Assembly: GCF_000208745.1 (NCBI RefSeq)
Contig: NC_030851.1
Span: 32,825,833 to 32,889,832 of the forward strand
Source: Theobroma cacao
Taxonomy: Eukaryota > Streptophyta > Magnoliopsida > Malvales > Malvaceae
Reading direction: 5' to 3'
DNA: 64,000 nt
The translations under genes and the position numbers were made by a program. Each line of letters starts with the position of its first letter. Positions within the stretch are counted from its first letter, which is position 1. The notes beneath the pieces are model-generated. The model did not search any database. It saw nothing but the letters and a program-made list of their open reading frames with translations, and was not told where the DNA came from. Below, in pieces: positions 42,101-52,880 of this stretch.

Positions 42101-42733
42101 TAGGGAAAAACGGGAGAACTAGCGTGAAGGAGGAAATGAACAGTTTTGGCAATGCATAGATAACAGATAACTGCTCGAAAATCACTCCCGGCGAACTAAA
42201 TGAGGCTAAGAAGGCTACATGTTGCCCCCGAATTCCGTGTGCATTTGGTATAAATAAGTTAGGAAATCCATCTTCAAATGTCCTAAAATAAATATATAAT
42301 TCAACTTAGCAACCATTTCTCTAAAATGTTAACATTCAGTGGAAATTTAATGATAAGGTTACCGCCAGGTGATGCTGCGGATCTCAATGGCGTCTGACTC
42401 AGCAGCAATTCTCTCGGCGAGCGCCTTGGTCTCGGCGCAGAAAAAAAGGCAGACTTTTTTGACGGTTTTAACGGCGGAATCGGAGGCCGAAGCGGCGGCC
42501 ATTGACATCGAAGAAGAAGGAGAATTTTGGATCAAATGGATCGGTTCGGTTCCGGAGAGGAACTCGACGCTCCAATTCGGAGGTTGATTTTCAAAGCTCT
42601 TAATCTGACACCGAAAACGACTGCATTTCTTGTCGCTTGACAAAATCGAAAATGGTTTAGAAGAAGTGAAGTTGGAGAAGATCTTTTTTCGGTTTTGGAA
42701 AGAGGAAGGGAGTGGTGGCGACGTGGCCGCCAT
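39126..42733 (-). CDS. PRS3: Ribose-phosphate pyrophosphokinase 3 (PRPP synthase), plastid type
   Basis: Seven exons: 42733-42363, 42282-41967, 41863-41768, 41344-41276, 40231-40103, 39907-39808 and 39259-39126. Phases close to 1215 nt (404 aa). The enzyme makes PRPP from ribose 5-phosphate and ATP for nucleotide, histidine and tryptophan synthesis. About 70 N-terminal residues, rich in Ser and basic residues, look like a transit peptide. This sets it apart from the shorter cytosolic PRS4, to which the body is otherwise close. The PRPP-binding loop [13 protein letters not shown] lies at about residues 310-322. Other marks are [16 protein letters not shown] and [13 protein letters not shown]. 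These belong to the divergent plant PRS3/PRS4 class described as phosphate-independent. ATG at 42731-42733 is the first in frame; a GTG lies 12 nt upstream. Intron 5 carries a short tandem duplication. Confidence 0.93.
40377..40444. repeat. Perfect 34-bp tandem duplication in PRS3 intron 5
   Basis: Bases 40377-40410 are repeated exactly and back to back at 40411-40444 (unit starts taggtcacatctataaa). Perfect identity suggests a recent replication-slippage event. Confidence 0.92.
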
Positions 42734-43182
42734 AGCGGCTATCACACTGTTAGGTGGGTTCTTGAGGAGGGGGACTCTAATTTTCCTCTTTCTTTGTACT
42801 GACTCGTAGTAGCATTTGTTTTGAGGTTCTAGCTGCTGGCGTTGGGGTTGGTTTCTGTCGGTTTAAAGAATACGGGGGAGGATGAGTTGACTGTTGATTC
42901 GGTTCGGTAGGAGTTTTTTGGATTTCCATAAATACCCCATGCGATTAAAATGGCACGTTTTTCGCGCGTGTTCTACTGTGATTTTAGTAGCCAAACGCTT
43001 CACGCCTCGACTAAATTACGTAAGCAGTGGTTTTGCTGAGTTAATTCTCTATGAAAGAAAGTTTGGTACGTGATGAAACAGATTCCAATAATTGTTGTAT
43101 ATTTTAACAGAAATAATTGACGTATGCATCTGTATAAATTCGGTGCTAATAACGTTATAGTTATAGTTTAAATATAAATTAT
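42734..43182. other. PRS3 promoter side
   Basis: Upstream of the minus-strand PRS3 start. Base composition is less AT-rich near the gene and becomes AT-rich beyond about 43080. No gene seen. Confidence 0.4.
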
Positions 43183-43588
43183 AATAAAAAAAATTTAAAT
43201 AAATTTTTATTTTTTTATTATGTTCAATTAAGTATTTATATTTATATTTTAAACTAAATATATTTTTATGACTAATAATTAATTAACTGTTATTAGTTAA
43301 AACATCACATGCCACTGTATAAAACATGATGATGATATGACATGCTAATCACATGTTATGATGAATAGTGACCTAACATGTTAATGTAATATGATGATAT
43401 GATTATGTAATATTTTTCATAATCCACCTCAATGTCATGTCAATACCATATAAGTATAAAAATAATAAGTGATGTTTTAATTAATAACAGTTAAGTTAGT
43501 TATAAGTACTTATTTGATCCAAAATAAAAATGTAAAAACTTTGATTGAACTCAATAAAAAATAAAAATTTATTTAAACTTTTTTTAAT
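43183..43588. mobile_element. Foldback (MITE-like) element with long inverted arms
   Basis: The left part (43183 to about 43320: aaatttaaataaatttttat... aactgttattagttaaaacatcac) pairs with the reverse complement of the right part (about 43440-43588). Shared phrases in order are TTTAAATAAATTTTTATTTTTT, GTTCAAT, AACTGTTATTA and TTAAAACATCAC. Arms are about 130-145 nt with scattered mismatches around a roughly 120-nt centre. There is no coding capacity. The flanking target duplication is unclear because both sides are AT-rich. Confidence 0.72.
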
Positions 43589-43867
43589 AATTCAATGACT
43601 TTTTAAAGCATTATGCGATTATAAAAAAATGCTAAACAGTTTAAATAATTCTAAATAGAGATATAGAAAATTTTGTTCTTAAAATTTAATAGTGTTTATT
43701 TTTTGATGTCATTGTTTTTATCTCTTTGTTTTTTCTAAAAAAAAAAAGAAATAAGCAGATTGTTTATCCATTTAAATAGTTTGCCCCAACTATTATTTGT
43801 TGTAATAATTAATCTCAAGATGATCCAAGTATTATCCTATCTTTATAAAAATACATGGTATAAATGT

Positions 43868-44165
43868 TCAAAAGGATTCCTAAACTTTTTAAGAAAATTC
43901 AAATAAGTTCTTATTTTTTTATTACATTCAATCAAATCTTGTATTTTAATTTAGATTAAATAAATTTTTGTACTTTTATTTTGAGTCAAATAAGTTTTTA
44001 TAATTAATAGTTGACTTAGTCAAAATATCACTTATCATTTTTTATTACATTGCATTGATGTGGCGTTCCGATATATTACAATGAGTGATAATGTAACATT
44101 CTGGTGTGGTATGATAACATGATTATGTGACATTTTTCAAATCTTATGACAAAATACATTTATTT
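43868..44165. repeat. Second, partial copy of the same foldback family
   Basis: Shares the same word order as the 43183-43588 element: AAATAAGTTCTTATTTTTTTATTACATTCAAT, then a TTTTGAGTCAAATAAGT block, TAATAGTTGACTTAGTCAAAATATCAC, then ATGATAACATGATTATGT. Only one arm and part of the centre are seen, so it is diverged or truncated. Confidence 0.55.
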
Positions 44166-44241
44166 TTGGAGTAAAATAGGCGACATGTTTTTTCTATACA
44201 TTGGTAATATTAAAATTCAAGGAATACTCTTATAGGGTAAT

Positions 44242-45341
44242 TGGTATAGATATCGTACTACTTAGAGCTTATAAAACTTTTGGACTTAAAGGTTAATTAT
44301 CTCACCCTCTACTTTTATATAGATATTTCAAACTCCAATAAACTTAGAATTATTTTTAATTTCATTAAAAATAATTCAAGTTTATTAACCACAAAATCAC
44401 TCCACCATAGATTCATGATTGTACTCTTGGATTAATTATAATTATAAAAAATAATTCAATACTTGATATTAATTATTAGTTGTCCAATTGCAAACTTTAT
44501 ATTGTAAACCCTCATAACCATTCAATGATAAAAAGTGAAATTACTGTTTTACCTTTTATGTCAATTTTGCCTTCTAGTCTCAAATTTCATCCAATTAGTA
44601 ATTCAATACTCTAGATATAATATTTTGAGTGTCCAGGTGTGATGAGTAACTAATTCATCAATCCACTAGGCCCAAATTACTCACTAATTTTCTTGAAATT
44701 ACTAGAAGCAATATTAATACTATAAACTCCGTTATTTGGATATATATTCCCAAATGTACATCTTGATTATAATTCCAAAATACAGAGTCTAGATCAACAC
44801 TTTATGATGATCATACTCATAGTAAATCAAAGATTATAAGGAGATTAAATATGAATCCTATATCTATCAGGATTTCAATCCTACTGTAAGCAAATGCATA
44901 GGTGTAAGATCAAGATTTAAGCAACAGTTAAACTTAAATTTGATTATCACATGATTCTAGTTCATGTAATAGTGTTATTACTCGAAGTTAACTATTTCGA
45001 TGATTTGAGACTCATTATTCCCTTGAAGTGAATCACATTCATTTTGTTGGAAGTAATCTGAACACTATAGCCTTAACACAATAAAGTGACCAACTTTATT
45101 ATATGGTTGTGAACAATTTTTAGATTCAATTAAAACACATGTCTCTTATGTATGACTCTTCATACAAATGTATTTTAATATCTCAATAGAATCACGGTAT
45201 CTTAATAACTAGATAATGAATGCTTATTTAAAATAAACCCTTCTTCTTATTATCAAAATGTACTTTCATTACAAATTTAATGAAATTAAGCATGAAAATA
45301 TACTTACTTTCAAAGGCACCATATTCTCAAAATTCCTAACA
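44242..45341 (-). repeat. Probable copia 3' LTR (left end uncertain)
   Basis: On the minus strand the sequence begins TGTTAGGAATTTTGAG at 45341, directly after a purine-rich tract (45342-45358, AAGGGCAAGTGAGAGAT). This is the arrangement expected at the polypurine tract/LTR border. A possible CA end lies near 44242 (minus strand ...TCTATACCA). No second LTR is present for comparison, so the left limit is an inference. Confidence 0.4.
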
Positions 45342-46316
45342 ATCTCTCACTTGCCCTTAAGCAAGTATGACATATCTCTCATTCCAAGACCTTCTAAATG
45401 ATCATCGAAACTCTTTTATGTTAAAGTCTTTGCGAATAGATCGGCGGGGTTCTGCTCTTTTGAAATTTTCTTCACAAGTACTTTTCCACGTTATATGATA
45501 TCTCGAATGAGATGATAGTTCCTTTCAATATGTTTTGCTGCTTTATGATTCTGCGGTTCTTTTGAGTTATCCATTGCACCACTGTTATCACAATAGAGTG
45601 TAATAAGCTTGTCCGCATTTGGAATTCCTTCAAGGTCCATAAGGAACGTACGAAGCCATGTAGCTTCCTTTGCTGCTTCATAAGGCGCAACATACTCTGC
45701 CTCCATATGAAAATCTGCAATACAAGACTACTTTACACTCCTCCAAACTATGGCTCTTCTTCAAATGGTGAATACAGATCCTGATGTCAATTTCCTATAA
45801 TCAACATCAGACTGAAAATCTAAATTAGTGTACCATGTTGCTACAAGGTCACTTCCAGAATATACAAGCATGTAATTTTTCGTTCTACAAAGATATTTAA
45901 AAATGCACTTGATTGTAGTCCAATGCTCCATGCCTGTGTTGATTGAAATATGCTAACCAATCCAATTGCATAGCAAATATCTAGCCTAGTGCACAACATA
46001 GCATACATGAGATTTCCAACGACAAATGCATATGGAATCTGTCTCATGTTTTCAACTTCCTCTAGAGTTTTAGGTGACATTTTCTTAGAAAGTTTGATTC
46101 CATGTCTAGAAGGCATAAAACCCTTCTTGGAATCTTGCATAGCAAACTTGGCCAAAATCTTGTCTATGTAGGATGCTTAAAATAATGTTATTTGCTTGTT
46201 CTTACGATCCCTCATAAATTTGATCCCCGAAACATAGCTAGCTTCTCCTAAATCCTTCATATTGAATTGTTGGTTCAGCTAACCTTTAATTGTTGATAAC
46301 ATTCCTGCATTAAGCT
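45342..46316 (-). mobile_element. Ty1/copia remnant: end of reverse transcriptase and RNase H
   Basis: Minus-strand fragments read NQQFNMKDLGEASYVSGIKF (about 46280-46220), SKKMSPKTLEEVENMRQIPY followed by VGNLMYAMLCTRLDICYAIG (46155-45960), and the RNase H part MEAEYVAPYEAAKEATWLRT with LYCDNSGAMDNSKEPQNHKAAKH (45706-45500). These are typical of copia elements. Several stops occur. Everything upstream of the RT C-terminal part is missing and is replaced at about 46316 by gypsy gag sequence. Confidence 0.8.
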
Positions 46317-46900
46317 CTACCTTTTAATCTGCAAGCGACAAGTCTCACCTTTTTTCCTTTTGGAATCTCTATATATTCAAAAAATCTGTCTATTTCTATA
46401 ATCCAATCCAAAAAATTTTCAATATTTAAATTCCTATTAAAGCAAGGAATATCCACCTTTAATCTAAAATCTTTGGTATCTCAATCACCATAATCATTCC
46501 TTCCATGTCCAACGTATCTCACAAGTTGTGCAAAATAATAATCTTTTTCATCTGAATCTTTCATGTAGACATTTTTACTACGCCCATTTACAGGAACAGG
46601 TCTACCGATAGGCTGTCCATGAGCTACATCATCTCTGGTACGTGGCCTTTCGTCATCCCGATTTCTGTTAGCATTTATGCCTAAAGCATCAAATCGATCT
46701 ACAATTTTTTCAAAGTATTGTTCCAAACGCTAGAATCTGAGATCTATTCGTTGCTCCGAAGCTCTCAATGCCACCCCTTTGATCTTGCACTGTAGATTAC
46801 AAGGTCTCAGTTCCATGATCTTCGCTATGAGAACCACCGCCCATCATAATTGGGTCATCTGCCATTAGATTAGGCGAGTTTTTCCTACTTTGATACCAAC
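46317..46900 (-). mobile_element. Ty3/gypsy gag remnant with primer site
   Basis: The minus strand reads DDPIMMGGGSHSEDHG, a linker with RFDALGINANRNRDDERPR, then FRLKVDIPCFNRNLNIENFL and DRFFEYIEIPKGKKVRLVAC. This is the standard gypsy gag pattern, in which DF..K.DIP.F.G.L..E.FLDW precedes VKLVA..L. At 46888-46898 the minus strand reads TGGTATCAAAG, a tRNA-Met-type primer site two bases inside the LTR edge. The reading frame is interrupted. Gag is cut at about 46317 and continues directly into copia sequence. Confidence 0.72.
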
Positions 46901-47264
46901 TGACATGCGAGTTAGCATGAAAATAAAAGCTAGTACTCGACAGAGCTTTTAAAATTGATAACCAAGTTTTAAATGCAAAAACTTACACTCAAAATTTAAG
47001 AAAAAATATAATATGATTCAAAAAAAATTATCTAATAACTAAGTCTAAAGGTACTATTTATAATAGTGTAATCCTACTTAACCTAAATTTAGATTAAAAG
47101 TAAAGTAAATTAAAATAAAAATATGCTACCCTAGATTTTTTTGGAGTACATGAAAAGTAAATTCTTAACTCATATTTACATGTAGTCCAAATAAAATAAA
47201 ATAAAAAGAAAATCTTAAATACTAAATACTAAATATTAAATATTAAAATTACTTATTTATGTCA
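46901..47264 (-). repeat. LTR of the gypsy remnant
   Basis: The segment begins TGACATGCG and ends TTATGTCA, so its ends are the inverted pair TGACAT/ATGTCA. It abuts a primer site on the left. On the minus strand an ATTATAAATAG promoter-like sequence lies in the middle. This is a 5' LTR relative to the gag. No partner LTR is left in the window. Confidence 0.68.
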
Positions 47265-47585
47265 GGTTGCTCTTAGGCTTCGAAACAAATTACCTCTCCT
47301 CACCGATGCCGTTTCAAATTTGCAGCTGGGAAGTAGCTTTCTGATCAATCTTCCCTCGCAACTGGAAGCCCGTGCTGATATTTTCTTCACAGCTTTGGAA
47401 CCTGCTGGAAGGAACGACAATCACAAATGGATAATAGTAATTAGAGACGGTTCTAATTAATGTTTCTAAAGTTAGCCTTTTTACTTACCATGAAAATGTG
47501 CGGCAGAGCTCAATGGAATGTCAAACAATAACAGGAAGAAAATTACAAGGACATGCATGAAGCTGGGCATTGGCCATAGAGGCAT
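47262..47585 (-). CDS. Small secreted peptide precursor, cut at its 3' end by an LTR
   Basis: Two exons, 47585-47489 and 47401-47262, with a 87-nt GT-AG intron in matching phase, read as 78 aa. Upstream in-frame stop and a TATA-like CTATAAAAAC at 47691-47700, about 110 nt before the ATG, support a real gene start. Residues 1-26 form a clear signal peptide (core VLVIFFLLLF, likely cleavage after LSSA). The rest is short and basic (SKAVKKISARASSCEGRLIR, then KLLPSCKFETASVRRG) with two cysteines. I do not recognise the family. The present TGA stop is made of the first bases of the gypsy LTR (47262-47264). Two good splice donors, GTGAGG and GTAATT, lie shortly before the junction. The original gene probably had a further exon that the insertion separated or removed. 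Confidence 0.5.
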
Positions 47586-47690
47586 AGTTGATTTTCACGC
47601 ACAAAATGCCTGAATTTTCTGCTGAACAAGTTGCTGCTGCAAAGAGTTGACATTAATGCCAAGCTCCAAGCTGGAAAATGGCAACAATGA

Positions 47691-47700
47691 GTTTTTATAG
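47691..47700 (-). promoter_or_regulatory. TATA-like box of the secreted-peptide gene
   Basis: The minus strand reads CTATAAAAAC about 110 nt upstream of the ATG, a normal plant TATA distance once a short leader is allowed for. Confidence 0.45.
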
Positions 47701-48800
47701 CGGGAAGTTTGCACATCATGGAAGCAGACGCTGACTTGGAGTTGTGTCCCAATCATGCGAGTCAAGGTAATTGTTAATAAACATTGGGCTCGCGCAGATG
47801 ATCAAATGGGTTTCTGTGGGTTGGTATGGACAGACACAGAACGTTTTACAACCATATTATAGACCGAAACCTACCGGAGAGAGACAGATTGGCTAAAACT
47901 AAGGCTGCTATTTATTTTCTTTGATTGAAAGCTTTATTAGAGTTACTTTGTATTTTTATAATTTAATGAAAATTAGAGGAATTAATAAGATGTCGCTGGA
48001 ATAGTATTTTTCATTGAAAATGGAACCGCGGCATGGATTTGATTGAAGCCAAATCGAGAGCCATTAGGTTTGGACAATTGGACCATTTTTCAGTTAAGTT
48101 TTGGGGAGAATTAGGGGGTGGATGGTTACACTTTCAATCTTATCTATTGGGCCAACGACTCAAGGTATAATCAACAGTGGCAACAGCTAAAAAAGTATAT
48201 TAACAAATTTTCAAATTTTAAAAGAACGATTTGATAGAGTTGACATATATGTGCTTCACACAAGTCAATCGACACGTTTTATAGAAAATTAATATTGACT
48301 TTGATTTTACCCATTACAATAATAAATAGTTTTTTTATCCTTGATTTTACATATTTTCGTATATTTATTACTTATAAGATAAAGTCTTAGAATGATTATA
48401 TTTTATATAAGAATTATAATGTGTTTTAATTATGAAATCTTTAACGCATTTAAACATCACACGTAAACAGTTTTCAATCTGACTCTTTATCAAAATCGAA
48501 TATTGATATATGTCGAGAGACTAGCATATGTTATTTTTATTATTTGTGAAGTAAATAATCGATTTTATAGATCGGAGTATTAGAATATTTTAAAAAATGT
48601 ATACATACTTGCTGCAAGAACAAGTTTATTGAATATAACCTACCATGAGAATTTCAATTGGTATCTTACTCAAGTATCTATAGGAAATATTCTCATATGT
48701 GAGTTATGTAAATGATTTTTAGACTTGAAGTAATCAAATTATCTTGTATAAGAATTGTTATACTTTGATATTACCTTACGTATCTTAACAAAGGATGTAC
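47701..48800. other. Intergenic, upstream of the secreted-peptide gene
   Basis: AT-rich sequence without recognisable domains. The first few hundred bases would be the promoter of the small peptide gene. Confidence 0.35.
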
Positions 48801-48816
48801 AATGGGGTATACGTCG

Positions 48817-49160
48817 GCTATAGCATAAACCACCTTAAGTGGTTTAAGAGAGATATCCTGTCGTTTTTTAACGTGTCTTAACTCAAAAAATACTAATCAA
48901 GGTATAGAATGAAGATTTGAAAAATGAGTTTTTCAAATTTTATTAAATGAAGGATGCATCATCCTAAGTGATTTAAGAGAGATATCCGATTGTTTCTTAA
49001 CATGTAACTCAAGGAAATCCTAGCCAAGGTAGAATGTTGGATGTAGCATTAACCACCTCAAGTGATTTAATATGATATCCCATTGTTTCTTAACATGTAA
49101 CTCAAGAAATCCCAGCCAAGGTAGAATGAAAATTTGGAAAATGAGTTTTTTGAGTTTTAT
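48817..49160. repeat. Diverged tandem repeat, about three copies
   Basis: Three successive units share the order TAGCAT(A)AACCACCT.AAGTGATTTAA, GATATCC..T.GTTTCTTAACATGTAACTCAAG, AAATCC.AGCCAAGGTAGAATG, and in copies one and three AAAATGAGTTTTT. Copies begin near 48819, 48957 and 49045. Lengths differ (about 90-140 nt) because one part is missing in the middle unit. No coding capacity. Confidence 0.7.
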
Positions 49161-51120
49161 TAAAGAGTTAAGAGCAAGTTTTAAGAACTAATTAAGATGA
49201 TAAAAGACAAACATAGAGTAGATATTGTGTCATGAGCTCACATTTTTAATATTTCGATAATCATGATACATGTCAATTTTGACTTATAAATATGAAACTA
49301 ATCAATAAAAGAGTTGATGATAAGTGCAAATTTTTTAATTCATCTAATTCTAATTGGATTAGGATTATACTTCATATTTACTACCACCATACGAAGAATT
49401 TAATAGGTCATACATACCAAAGGATTTCAATGTAAAAATGTAAAATTGAAGATTAAATTGGACTTGATTGAACAAAAATATAAATTTCAAACACTTAATT
49501 GAATAAGCTCAATTTTGTCAAAAACAATTTTGTAAGGAGCATAAAGATTATACAATTGCTCTTATGCTGCAACAATAGGTACTTGTGCACTGCTTGAAAG
49601 GTCGAAACCTTGAAAGAGTGAAAACAGAATTCAGCAAAAGTTCCCTAATTCTGAGAATTGGTTTCTCTTCTTTTCCTTGGAATTCGGCGATTTGTCTTCC
49701 TCCACTCCCTTGTTGGTTGGTTTTGGTTCTCCTGGGAAGTGAGTTGTTAGCGAGTACCTCCCCTAGTTAGCACTACACTTAGCAGCACAAGTGAACCCAA
49801 AATTATCATTGGTGTTATTCTATTTGGAGTCGATGCGAATCAACAATTGAGCAATTTAAAATTTGCAACAACCTAAGCTTTGTGAAAAAAAGATTTTAAT
49901 ATCTTGTTGTCTTAACTTCTTGATTTAAACATCAAAAGCTCAAAGGTACAAACATCTTCTACTAACTAGTTAGGATTATCTATATTAAGCAACTCTTATT
50001 GATCTTGTTAATAAAAAAAATTATAAATTTTCCACTGCGTATAAATAACTGTTTGCAAAACTTTTTTCTACACAACCTACTAAGTAATCATAAAATAGAA
50101 TGATTATTCGAAAAAATATTTGGCCCAAAATTATTGTTCAAATTTAATGTGTCGTATGTCACACATTAATTTCCTCAACTCAATAATTCAACCAATGGAA
50201 TCCCTAGAGCCCATAATACTTGCAAGCCACAATTTTCCTCAGAACATGACCCTTCCATACATATAAAGATGGAATTCCTATAAATTATCTTTGTCCTATG
50301 ACAACTTAAGATCTATGTTCACTGTCCAGAGTCTTACTAGTTATCAATTCTTCAAATATTTTTAACTAATTCAATATAATGAAGGATTAGTTTATTTTCA
50401 AATGCAATTTAATTTTGAATTAAGAAATATGTGACTATGTGAGTATGGTAGTGCCTTTAAATATTGCTCCTAGTTTTTAATACATGTTAAGCTGTTTGAA
50501 GATGTTGTGGAGGACAGAACTTAGATCAAGTTCTTTAAATCAAGTTCGTTAGGTTTTTCTTCAAAAAAATCTAATAAAGACTAATTTTAAAAATCTAAAT
50601 TGATAGAATTCAATAAGAAAATCAATAATATGTAAAACCTTAATTAAAAATACGGTCTATATACAAAATTTGATCACTATTTATTAAATAGTGAAAATTT
50701 TATCATAATGTTTAATATAAACTTTTATATTTAAATAAAGTACCAAAATTTATTCAAATTTTTTCAAAATTTATACACTTGATCTATATAATAAAACCTT
50801 TCTATATATCCGCTTGAATTTTTTATTTTAATTTCTATTTAACCATTTGTAAAGGAGAACCTACGCATTTAACCTAAAGAACCTTACTTAAATCTTGTCC
50901 GCTTGTGAAATATATATGTCCTGACGATATACACTCAATTATACACCTTATATTAAGTAAATGATAAAAAAAAAAAAGCTTTCTCCAACTATTTATAAGT
51001 AGGGATAATGTCATATATAGTTCATCTATATACAAGAAATATTTAATATCGTATCTATATTTTCAACTTGTACCAATGTGTTCTAACATCTAGCACCATT
51101 AACAAAATATGATAACATAA
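49161..51120. other. AT-rich gene desert
   Basis: No domain, splice-supported exon or clear repeat border seen. One open frame at 49585-49770 has no support. Confidence 0.4.
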
Positions 51121-51129
51121 CAACAAGAG

Positions 51130-52285
51130 TGGAGCTATCCAATTTTTATTGAAGGGGCCAGAGATAGAGATAGAGAAATAAAAATTAAAAATTTTAAAAA
51201 CTAATATATTAAATTTAACCAATAATAAAAAATTTGATAATAAAATAATTTTATATAACATGTAAATAAAAAAAAGAAAGACTTACAATATATAATCTCT
51301 TAGGAAAGTTGTGCTCGATCATATTTTCTGAATTCAAATTCATTAATTAAAAATTATGTACTGAAAAACATCTATTTCTTTAGGATTGAGTGTTGGACAT
51401 TTTTTATTCACATTACTTTTATTCATGAGTTGAAATATTGAGGCCTGATGGCTTAAGTGTAAGAGAATTATTTGGACAATCTGCATTTTTTTTTTTTAAA
51501 GAATTTGTCAATTATTTTCAATCTACTCATACTTTAATCAAACTTGAAAAAATAATTAATGCATTTAATATCCAATATTGTTATTTTATTTTTATTTAAA
51601 CTTATAATACTAAATATATAATTATAATGTATAAAATATAAATAGTTAAATACGATATACAGGATTAATAATTTCTTCTTATATAATTAGGATTGTTTAA
51701 AAACTATAATTCAAAATTATTTCCTTTCAACCAAATATAAAACGTAAAGCATATAAAAAATATATACTCAAGATAATTTTTTCTTACATAATCAAGATTA
51801 ATTAACAAATGATACATTGATGAAATTTTAAGGAACAACGCAACACTACAACTTATATTTAAAAATTACATAATAATTTATTAATTTTTAAAAATTAAAA
51901 TTGTGAAAAAAAATCCACATGACAGCAAAAAAGATGAACATAACAAGTAGAAGATGGAACCCATATATAACATAAAAAAAAGAAAAAAATATGATTGATG
52001 GTTCATAGAAATTTGAAGAAACAAATCTATAGAATCTTAAAACATATGAACAAATAGTATAAAAAATAAATAAAAATAATAATATAAATTGGAAACCATA
52101 AAAAAAACTTTAAAATTGAGTGAGGTCTGTGGGATTTTTTTGTTATTTTTATTTGTATTAATTATTAAATAAAAAATTATTTTAATGGGGTATTAAAAGA
52201 ATCTATTAAACATTTTAAAAATTTTATATAATGTAAAAAATATTTTAAAAATCCCCCTCCCCAAATTAAATGAGGCTCCACCCAT
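51130..52285. mobile_element. Possible non-autonomous element with GTGGAGC ends
   Basis: The left border reads GTGGAGCTATCCAATTTTTATTGAAGGGGCC. The reverse complement of the right border reads GGGTGGAGCCTCATTTAATTTGGGGAGGGGG. The two share GTGGAGC followed by a T-rich stretch and a G run, in inverted orientation, around about 1.1 kb of very AT-rich non-coding DNA. The match is imperfect and no target duplication was found. Confidence 0.4.
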
Positions 52286-52299
52286 GCGTGTCAAAAGAC

Positions 52300-52880
52300 T
52301 AGACTTAGTAATTTTGGACATGACACGATAACACGAGATGGAAAGATACGAAGTTAAATAGGTTTGGATTTAATCTTATCATATTTCGTGTCTTAACCAT
52401 GTAAACATGATTAACACATTTAATTAATCTTGTTAATCTTATTATCGTGTATAAACATGTATCAGTAACACGTTTAATGTTAATGATGGATTTTATTAAT
52501 ATGATAATAAATTTTAAGTATATTATTTATGTTAAATATTATTATGTTTGATGTAATTGTTTTTATAATTATTGATTTTAAATTTGAATAAAAAAAGTAT
52601 ATTTAATTGTAAATATTTTAAGTTAATTGTGTTAATTGCGTTAGGAAAAAATTATGTTAATTGTTTAATCGTGTTGTGTGTATAAAAAATCTTAACATAT
52701 TTAATAAACGTGTTAGTCATGTCATATCATGTTATACGGTTATTAAATATATTTATATACATTTTTCAAATGCTGACATGAATAATTATTCGTGTAGTAT
52801 TCGTATTGACTCATAAAATCATTAATATCTTATATTAACACGATACGATTAAAATATAAAAATACAAATTACTAAATCTA
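52300..52880. mobile_element. Foldback/MITE-like element with TAGAYTTAGTAATTT termini
   Basis: TAGACTTAGTAATTT at 52300-52314 is matched by TAGATTTAGTAATTT as the reverse complement of 52866-52880, a 15-bp terminal inverted repeat with one mismatch. Inside are repeated words such as ACACGATAACACG near the left and ACACGATACG near the right end. About 580 bp, non-coding. Confidence 0.6.

Noticed and set aside
42369..42587. Plus-strand frame opposite PRS3 exon 1
   Set aside because: Shadow of the transit-peptide exon; low-complexity Ala/Glu content.
48817..49160. CRISPR-like array
   Set aside because: The repeats are long, diverged, few and without regular spacers; the window is plant nuclear DNA.
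49585..49770. Plus-strand frame with a hydrophobic middle
   Set aside because: Isolated in AT-rich DNA; no TATA, splice context or recognisable motif.
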